From Thermoplasmata archaeon (lineage in GTDB: Archaea; Thermoplasmatota; Thermoplasmata; Thermoplasmatales; Thermoplasmataceae): a stretch of DNA of 7,175 nt. A program made the translations under genes and the position numbers. Each line of letters starts with the position of its first letter. Positions within the stretch are counted from its first letter, which is position 1. Location: the NCBI GenBank assembly GCA_021797025.1, contig JAKAAK010000165.1, positions 1 through 7,175 on the forward strand, written 5' to 3'. The notes beneath the pieces were generated by a model, which was not told the origin of the DNA, ran no database searches, and saw only the letters and a program-made list of their open reading frames with translations. Below, piece after piece: positions 1 through 4,129 of the stretch.

Positions 1-796
1 TATAGGCAAGCATGAATGCAGTCAGCATGATAACCCCGTGAAATGTTGTTGTGATATAAGATAAAATGTTCAATCGATATACAATATCTCCACCGAATGC
101 AAGAGCAACCGAAAGAATCTGGTTAATCCCAGCAAATTTTAGCGCATTTACACCGAGAAGTGTGGCAAAACTATGAAGGTTATTTTCTCTATCATATTCC
201 ATATCCGGTATATGGTTATATAAGTCAAATCCCAGGGCCCAGAATATAGTGGCGAAAACGAAAAACCATGGTATTCTATCTATAATATAAACTGGATTGT
301 GTGCCCCGATGGCTGCTATGGCACCTGCCATAACCGAAAGTCCCTGTATAGAAGCAATCTGATAGTTTGCAAATGAAGTATACCTCTTCATATAGGGATA
401 GCTCATTATTACCAGAGCACCAAGAGGTGATATTGAAAACGCCACAATATTGATAAAATAAATTGAAATGAAATAACCAACAAGACCTATTGCTATCAGG
501 GTATATGCATTTTTTACTGTAATGACACCGGTAACCAGAGGTCTTGTTCTTGTCCTGGGATTTTTTGCATCTATGAACCTGTCGGCGAGATTATCATTTG
601 TCATCCCCGCTATCCTTATAAAGAAAAGTGCAAAGAAAATTAGTATCAAAATTCTGAGAGAAGGTATACCACGGATCGCCAGAAAAGCACCGAGATAGGC
701 CATGGGGAGGCTGAAAAAAGTTTGCTCCATTCTGAGAAATCTTAAAACGATGTAAAGTTTGCTTTTTACATCTTTTGTCCCTCCAGGATCCCACAT
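1..796 (-). CDS. UbiA-family membrane prenyltransferase, paralogue 1 (3' end cut by window edge)
   Basis: The ATG at 796-794 opens a frame of 265 codons that runs off base 1; an in-frame TAG at 805-803 excludes a longer N-terminus. The family transfers a polyprenyl chain from a diphosphate to an aromatic acceptor in the membrane. Seen: about 7 hydrophobic segments in the visible part; a first Asp-rich region at residues 67-76 (NDNLADRFID) followed by AKNPRTRTRPL; a conserved Lys-Arg at 138-139; and a second motif with D191, D198 and D202 (GFDLYNHIPDMEYDRENN). The NPRT and IPDMEYD contexts fit the UbiA/MqnP branch and not the archaeal lipid enzyme DGGGP synthase, which has a KDIED-type second motif. 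Aligned without gaps to the paralogue at 6105-6950, the usual metal-binding Asn position is Asp68. It follows the FAD oxidoreductase by 50 bp but has its own TATA box. A later start at Met23 (732-730) is possible but would remove the conserved amphipathic N-terminus. Family assignment is firm; the acceptor is unknown, a quinone precursor being likely. Confidence 0.9.
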   Translation of the reverse strand, partial: MWDPGGTKDVKSKLYIVLRFLRMEQTFFSLPMAYLGAFLAIRGIPSLRILILIFFALFFIRIAGMTNDNLADRFIDAKNPRTRTRPLVTGVITVKNAYTLIAIGLVGYFISIYFINIVAFSISPLGALVIMSYPYMKRYTSFANYQIASIQGLSVMAGAIAAIGAHNPVYIIDRIPWFFVFATIFWALGFDLYNHIPDMEYDRENNLHSFATLLGVNALKFAGINQILSVALAFGGDIVYRLNILSYITTTFHGVIMLTAFMLAY

Positions 797-815
797 CTTT
801 CCCTATTTATGGCAA

Positions 816-824
816 ATTAATAAA
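816..824 (-). promoter_or_regulatory. TATA box for the UbiA-like gene starting at 796
   Basis: The minus strand reads TTTATTAAT, centred about 24 nt upstream of the ATG at 796. That is the archaeal TATA-to-start distance, so transcription would begin at or beside the start codon (leaderless mRNA). A run of five T on the minus strand around 836-840, just before it, could terminate the upstream FAD gene. Inferred from spacing and composition only. Confidence 0.5.
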
Positions 825-846
825 CCTTATTAAAAATTTTTCTCGA

Positions 847-1713
847 TTAAAAATGACTTATAATCCCCATTTTTCCCCTTCTGATTCTGTAATATTTAGA
901 AAGAAATGCAGGCATTAACGAATATATATATCCTGTATGTACTGATGATTCCTCAATATCCCAAGGATATCTACTTTTAATTCTTATGCCAGACCCATCA
1001 AAATTATCCAGAATTGAAATGAATACCGGTTTGAAATCATTCATAACTCCGTTGAGGCGTGAACCGACGAAGGTACCCTCTCTCATAGCAAGCTCTCCCA
1101 ATTTTATATCCGAGTCAACAATATCTCCAACGGCATATATACCATCCTTTACCTTGAAATTTCTATCAACTTTCAGGAAATTTTTAAACAGCGCAGGTTT
1201 GCAGCGTGGAAAAATGAAATCTGGTTCTGGAGATATAGATATTCCTGCGGTTTTCAGGAAATTTTTAACGGCGATTGCAACATCTTCCCCCAACCAACTC
1301 ATAAAGCTACCACTATAACCTGCCTTTATTCCAGTTTTATTTAATTTTAATATATACTGCAACAGAATATAATCATCAAATTCATTTTCAGAAGCAATAT
1401 AATGATTCCCGTAAAACCTGACATTGTCCATGAATCTTATCTGTCCTTCTCTGGAACATCCTGCTGCAATAACAATGTTTTCCCCACGATATTCATGCTC
1501 ATCGGTTTCCACTGAATAATTATTCATATTTACTCTAACCACTTTTTCACTTACAGCGCGTGGAATATTTATTTTTATATCTGATTTTTTTGAATGATAA
1601 ACAAAGACACCGTTTGAATCCATTAGCAAAGTATTACTCTTATCTTTTATAGTATAATAAGCATTCAATCCCGAGTAGCCTGCACCGATGATTATGTTTT
1701 TATATTCCTCCAA
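847..1713 (-). CDS. Compact NDH-2-like FAD-dependent pyridine nucleotide-disulfide oxidoreductase
   Basis: 288 residues. A flavin oxidoreductase of the type II NADH dehydrogenase/sulfide-quinone reductase fold, which usually passes electrons to membrane quinone. Seen: FAD ADP-binding loop GAGYSG at 10-15; acidic residue after the second strand (D32) followed by GVFVYH, as in NDH-2; the IVIAAG strand at 80-85; and the second FAD motif GIYAVGDIVD at 191-200 followed by a LGELAMREG helix. The C-terminus (GYIYSLMPAF...) is hydrophobic and basic, as in NDH-2 membrane anchors. The protein is about 100 residues shorter than typical NDH-2. Its NAD(P)H-side loop at 130-135 is KAGYSG in place of GxGxxG, so the electron donor is uncertain. 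No in-frame ATG or GTG lies near the N-terminus; TTG at 1713 is the only standard start that keeps the FAD loop, and a GGAGG sits directly on it (1711-1707). It starts 5 bp after the HTH-10 gene stops, so the two are probably co-transcribed and translationally coupled. Confidence 0.8.
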   Translation of the reverse strand: MEEYKNIIIGAGYSGLNAYYTIKDKSNTLLMDSNGVFVYHSKKSDIKINIPRAVSEKVVRVNMNNYSVETDEHEYRGENIVIAAGCSREGQIRFMDNVRFYGNHYIASENEFDDYILLQYILKLNKTGIKAGYSGSFMSWLGEDVAIAVKNFLKTAGISISPEPDFIFPRCKPALFKNFLKVDRNFKVKDGIYAVGDIVDSDIKLGELAMREGTFVGSRLNGVMNDFKPVFISILDNFDGSGIRIKSRYPWDIEESSVHTGYIYSLMPAFLSKYYRIRRGKMGIISHF

Positions 1714-1718
1714 AAGAT

Positions 1719-2369
1719 CTACTCTCTGTCTACCGTTATATTTTTTACAGATGCAATTTCACTATCCAGAAAATATTTCAGCGACTTCCGTATAATTAAG
1801 TCCAGAGTTGTTGGAGGTATATTCAGTGTTGCAGAAAGTTCCATGAGATTAATTCTCTTCGGAACATCAAAAAATCCAAGGTCGTATGCCTCTTTTACAA
1901 TGAAAAGTGATTTTTTGTCTACCTTGGATTTTTTATATATATTTATTAATACGTCATTTCCTGTTGCATTCTTTAATCTTTCAGAGAGCTCCCTAACCAG
2001 TTCCATACTGGTCATTGACATATACCATATATTTTCCCCTTTCTCTATTTTCTCTTCCTTGGTAAACGATGCATCCCCTTCCCCGGTGTATTTTTTTATT
2101 ATGCCGAGTACTGGGCATTCCTCAGTGGCCAATTTTATTATCATAATATTATCATTACTGTATAAAGTGTCAACATTAAGAACTTCACTGCTTGCCTTAA
2201 TTGACGAAAGTATTTTCCCGAGGTCATTATTTTTATAATAAATCTCTGCAATTTCATAAACGACACCGTCTTTTATTTCTTTCTTTATTACTCTTGAATT
2301 AATCCCGAACTCCGAATATAAACCACTGAGCGAACAGCTCTGATTTTTTATTCTGAATTTAACATCCAT
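1719..2369 (-). CDS. HTH-10 (bacterio-opsin activator/Bat-type) transcriptional regulator
   Basis: 216 residues from the chosen start. The C-terminus (about 161-202) carries the archaeal HTH-10 signature: AYDLGFFDVPKRINLMELSA, then LNIPPTTLDLIIRKSLKYFL, matching the family pattern AY..G.FD.PR...L.ELA..L.IS.STL...LR.A. The first 155 or so residues are an alpha/beta sensory or dimerisation region I do not recognise; it has two Cys (C12 and C85 in this numbering) and no obvious metal motif. Start choice: ATG at 2393 would add eight residues (MTHREETQ), but these codons contain GAGG at 2381-2378, 8 nt before the ATG at 2369, an ideal Shine-Dalgarno position, so 2369 is preferred. A TATA-like TTTATAA at about 2427-2433 would give a short leader. 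The stop lies 5 bp before the FAD oxidoreductase start, so autoregulation or control of that operon is likely (inference). Halophile relatives sense redox or light; the ligand here is unknown. Confidence 0.85.
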   Translation of the reverse strand: MDVKFRIKNQSCSLSGLYSEFGINSRVIKKEIKDGVVYEIAEIYYKNNDLGKILSSIKASSEVLNVDTLYSNDNIMIIKLATEECPVLGIIKKYTGEGDASFTKEEKIEKGENIWYMSMTSMELVRELSERLKNATGNDVLINIYKKSKVDKKSLFIVKEAYDLGFFDVPKRINLMELSATLNIPPTTLDLIIRKSLKYFLDSEIASVKNITVDRE

Positions 2370-2377
2370 CTGTGTTT

Positions 2378-2384
2378 CCTCTCT
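2378..2384 (-). promoter_or_regulatory. Shine-Dalgarno deciding the HTH-10 start
   Basis: The minus strand reads AGAGAGG, with its GAGG core 8 nt before the ATG at 2369. The motif lies inside the coding region that the upstream ATG (2393) would imply, so it argues for the shorter protein. Confidence 0.5.
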
Positions 2385-2424
2385 GTGTGTCATATTGCGC
2401 CTTACAAAATATATGCATAATGGG

Positions 2425-2433
2425 TTATAAATT
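2425..2433 (-). promoter_or_regulatory. Probable TATA box of the HTH-10/FAD oxidoreductase operon
   Basis: The minus strand carries AATTTATAA in the 72-bp gap after the methyltransferase stop (2466). A start site about 25 nt downstream falls near 2403, giving a leader of about 35 nt that contains the Shine-Dalgarno for ATG 2369. A second AT-rich stretch (CATATATTTT, about 2406-2415) is an alternative box with a start site near 2386. Confidence 0.4.
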
Positions 2434-2465
2434 TTTGTAATCTATGATTAATAGTCTGACCATTT

Positions 2466-3215
2466 TTAAAGTTTTGCACCTGTAATTACAATCCATGATT
2501 TGTAGAACGATTTTCCATCCCACCGGATTGTAGAGGAATACCCACTTCTGTCATTTATAATATATTCAAGGGATTTTATACCCTCATCTGATTTTTTATC
2601 CACTGGATTTAACCACTGTTCAAACGTAATTTTCCTGCTATAGATTTCACTTTTAATATTGATGAATCCAGCATTCTCTAAAATTGTTTCCCACTCTTTC
2701 GGGGATGCAGCGTACATATGGGATGGGTCACGCATTCTCTCCATATTATTCAAACTATTTATCATATTATCCGGTGCGGTCATATCGTCTATTCCTATCC
2801 TGCCACCTGATTTCAGAACCCTGTAGCATTCATTTGCAAATTCATTTTTATTCCTGAAATGATGCGGGGCCCTCCTGGATGTAACAATATCAAACTTTTC
2901 ATCCTCAAATGGCATAGAATCAACATAGCCTTTGACCGTAATTACATTTTTGAGTCCATTTTCCTCAGCAAGCTTTCTGGTTTCATCGAGCATTTTATCA
3001 ACCATATCCAGAGCATAAACTTTTGATATTTTCTGTGCCAATTTAACTGCAGTGAAACCAGCACCAGTGGCTGCATCAAGCCCGATCATATCTCTATTCA
3101 GTTCAAGCATATTCATGAGAATATTTAGATCATTGTCTCTTGCATGGGATTCACTTTTTGAATAGTAATCAGAGTTTTTGGAAAAAAAATCTTTCGTTCT
3201 ATCATATCCATTCAT
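2466..3215 (-). CDS. Class I SAM-dependent methyltransferase, UbiE/MenG-like (Methyltransf_11)
   Basis: 249 residues, about the usual length for UbiE-type enzymes (230-260). Transfers a methyl group from S-adenosylmethionine to a small substrate in the cytoplasm. Seen: SAM-binding motif I at 45-54 (GLDAATGAGF); the acidic ribose-binding residue D70 at the end of strand 2 (YALDMVDKML); motif II/III at 99-120 (DSMPF, then FDIVTSRRAPHHF); and the post-motif strand LKSGGRIGIDDM at 135-146. The R-R-A-x-H-H-F signature after strand 4 is typical of UbiE/YcgJ-type members acting on quinones or similar small molecules. With a UbiA-like prenyltransferase and an NDH-2-like protein nearby on the same strand, a quinone ring methylation step is attractive, but the substrate cannot be read from sequence. 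The ATG at 3215 lies 25 nt from a clear TATA box, supporting a leaderless start. First gene of the minus-strand block. Confidence 0.85.
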   Translation of the reverse strand: MNGYDRTKDFFSKNSDYYSKSESHARDNDLNILMNMLELNRDMIGLDAATGAGFTAVKLAQKISKVYALDMVDKMLDETRKLAEENGLKNVITVKGYVDSMPFEDEKFDIVTSRRAPHHFRNKNEFANECYRVLKSGGRIGIDDMTAPDNMINSLNNMERMRDPSHMYAASPKEWETILENAGFINIKSEIYSRKITFEQWLNPVDKKSDEGIKSLEYIINDRSGYSSTIRWDGKSFYKSWIVITGAKL

Positions 3216-3235
3216 GAAAAAATATTGTTACAGCG

Positions 3236-3243
3236 TATATAAA
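3236..3243 (-). promoter_or_regulatory. TATA box of the methyltransferase gene
   Basis: The minus strand reads TTTATATA, centred about 25 nt upstream of the ATG at 3215. The distance predicts transcription starting at the ATG itself. Confidence 0.6.
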
Positions 3244-3266
3244 CTAATCTCAAATTATTGTATTAT

Positions 3267-3278
3267 ATAAAAATAAAC
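3267..3278 (-). terminator. Oligo-T terminator downstream of tRNA-Leu
   Basis: About 8-19 nt past the tRNA 3' end the minus strand reads GTTTATTTTTAT, with five T at 3273-3269. Archaeal RNA polymerase terminates at such T-runs without a hairpin. The methyltransferase TATA box begins a further 25 bp on, so a stop here would insulate the two units. Confidence 0.45.
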
Positions 3279-3285
3279 TCCCAAA

Positions 3286-3369
3286 TGCGGAGAGTGGGAT
3301 TTGAACCCACGAATCCCTGCGGAAATGGACCCTAAATCCATCGCCTTTTCCTAGCTCGGCAATCTCCGC
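3286..3369 (-). tRNA. trnL-UAG: tRNA-Leu (anticodon UAG)
   Basis: 84 nt, class II. The acceptor stem GCGGAGA (3369-3363) pairs with TCTCCGC; the D-arm region is GCCGAGCTAGGAAAAGGC; the anticodon stem ATGGA/TCCAT encloses the loop TTTAGGG, placing anticodon TAG at 3334-3332 (reads CUA; wobble may extend to other CUN codons). A 14-nt variable arm holds a TCC/GGA stem, as expected for Leu. The T-arm GTGGG-TTCAAAT-CCCAC is perfect, and the discriminator base A (3286) is the leucine identity base. The gene has no intron and no encoded CCA, so the tail must be added enzymatically. A TATA element is centred 25 nt upstream. Confidence 0.96.
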
Positions 3370-3389
3370 ACACTCTGTATTATGTAAGT

Positions 3390-3399
3390 TTATATATAA
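3390..3399. promoter_or_regulatory. Palindromic TATA element between tRNA-Leu and the isochorismatase-fold gene
   Basis: TTATATATAA reads identically on both strands. Its centre is 25 nt upstream of the tRNA 5' end (3369), ideal for that gene. On the plus strand it would place a start near 3419-3420, giving the gene at 3442 a leader of about 22 nt without a visible Shine-Dalgarno. It may serve one or both directions. Confidence 0.55.
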
Positions 3400-3441
3400 T
3401 TTATTGAACAAATTAGAAATACAGTTCAAGCATCATGGATT

Positions 3442-4017
3442 ATGATAGATCCGGATGATACTGCAGTGGTAATGATTAATTACAGTACGGACTTTTTCAG
3501 GCATACGTTCAGCAAAATGGAGTTTCTGATGGGTATGGATTATATGAATTCCTTCATTTCTAAATATAATATTCCTGTTCTATTCACCAGAAGAAAACTC
3601 TATTATGATATTCGCAATCATGAATTAAAAGAGATACGGGATTTCAAGGAAAAAAACAGGAAGAAGAATATGCCTCCGGGATCTGATTACGATGAAAATT
3701 TTATAAAGGAATTTAATAGAAAAATAGCCATTGAAAATGAAATAAATGTTCATAGGGAGGATATTTTTTTTCAGAGCAACATTGAAAACATATTGAACAA
3801 TATGGGAAGAAAAACAATATTATTCGGCGGGTTTTTTACGGATACTGATGTATTCATCAGTTCTGTAAGTGCCAGCATCCGTGAGTACAGAAGCCTGGTG
3901 GTATCTGACATATCTTCCACCTACTCTGAGCGTTTATACTTTCAGTCCCTGGAAATGATTAGTCAGTTCATAGACATTATAGATACCAGAGACCTCGGAG
4001 AGGATTTTCCGGTATAG
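3442..4017 (+). CDS. Isochorismatase-fold (cysteine hydrolase superfamily) protein lacking the catalytic triad
   Basis: 191 residues, the family's normal length (180-210). The fold is recognisable: first strand TAVVMINYSTDFF at 7-19 (family pattern ALLVIDMQNDF); IPVLFTRR at 44-51 (family VI.T.); a central charged insertion (61-95) ending in DENF.KEF; the FFQSNIENIL helix at 109-118; ILFGGFFTDTDVFISSVSAS at 126-145 (family V..G..TD.CV..TA.DA); and SLVVSDISSTYS at 151-162 (family V.VV.DA..S). The residues usually catalytic are all changed: Asp to Asn13, Lys to Val103 (no Lys at 95-122), and Cys to Asp136. It may be a binding or regulatory protein, or use different chemistry; EntB-type isochorismatases also lack the Cys, so activity is not strictly excluded. 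An ATG at 3435 is out of frame and closes after seven codons; 3442 is the first in-frame start. Monocistronic, 112 bp before the synthetase gene. Family fairly sure, function unknown. Confidence 0.8.
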   Translation: MIDPDDTAVVMINYSTDFFRHTFSKMEFLMGMDYMNSFISKYNIPVLFTRRKLYYDIRNHELKEIRDFKEKNRKKNMPPGSDYDENFIKEFNRKIAIENEINVHREDIFFQSNIENILNNMGRKTILFGGFFTDTDVFISSVSASIREYRSLVVSDISSTYSERLYFQSLEMISQFIDIIDTRDLGEDFPV

Positions 4018-4022
4018 TTATG

Positions 4023-4040
4023 ATAGGTAAATTATTTAAC
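4023..4040 (+). repeat. 18-bp direct repeat, copy 1 (upstream of acyl-CoA synthetase)
   Basis: Sequence ATAGGTAAATTATTTAAC. It matches copy 2 at 4092-4109 at 17 of 18 positions, with a 69-bp period. Within it, GTAAATTATTTAAC is an imperfect dyad (10 of 14 positions self-complementary). It lies 6-23 bp after the preceding stop codon, far upstream of the synthetase start. It could be a second operator half-site or a second promoter (BRE plus TATA-like TATTTAA). Confidence 0.6.
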
Positions 4041-4091
4041 AGGCTAACATCGTTATAAATATTATTTAAGCGTTGAAATGTTATAGTTCCA

Positions 4092-4109
4092 ATAGGTAAA
4101 CTATTTAAC
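4092..4109 (+). promoter_or_regulatory. 18-bp direct repeat, copy 2, containing the TATA box of the acyl-CoA synthetase gene
   Basis: Sequence ATAGGTAAACTATTTAAC. The embedded CTATTTAA (4101-4108) is centred about 25 nt upstream of the ATG at 4130, the leaderless-promoter distance, and GGTAAA in front resembles a BRE. The near-identical copy at 4023-4040 suggests that a regulator bound here would cover or contact the TATA box. Confidence 0.55.
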
Positions 4110-4129
4110 CCCATGATAAATAATAGTTT

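Noticed and set aside
594..794. 66-residue minus-strand reading frame from GTG at 794
   Set aside because: It lies in another frame of the UbiA-like gene, whose membrane segments and Asp motifs are plainly in the frame starting at 796; the peptide has no family-like features.
1..796. Digeranylgeranylglyceryl phosphate synthase (archaeal lipid UbiA member)
   Set aside because: The second motif is IPDMEYDR and not the KDIED form, and the first is followed by NPRT, both typical of the aromatic-acceptor branch.
1843..2238. 131-residue plus-strand frame opposite the HTH-10 gene
   Set aside because: Phe/Ser/Leu-rich antisense translation without recognisable motif; the opposite strand has a clear HTH-10 domain.
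3216..3441. Gene content in the 226-bp gap between protein genes beyond the tRNA
   Set aside because: Apart from tRNA-Leu, its terminator and the two TATA elements, no reading frame or RNA structure could be supported.
3431..3457. ATG at 3435 as start of the gene at 3442
   Set aside because: Out of frame with the isochorismatase-fold protein and stops (TGA) after seven codons.
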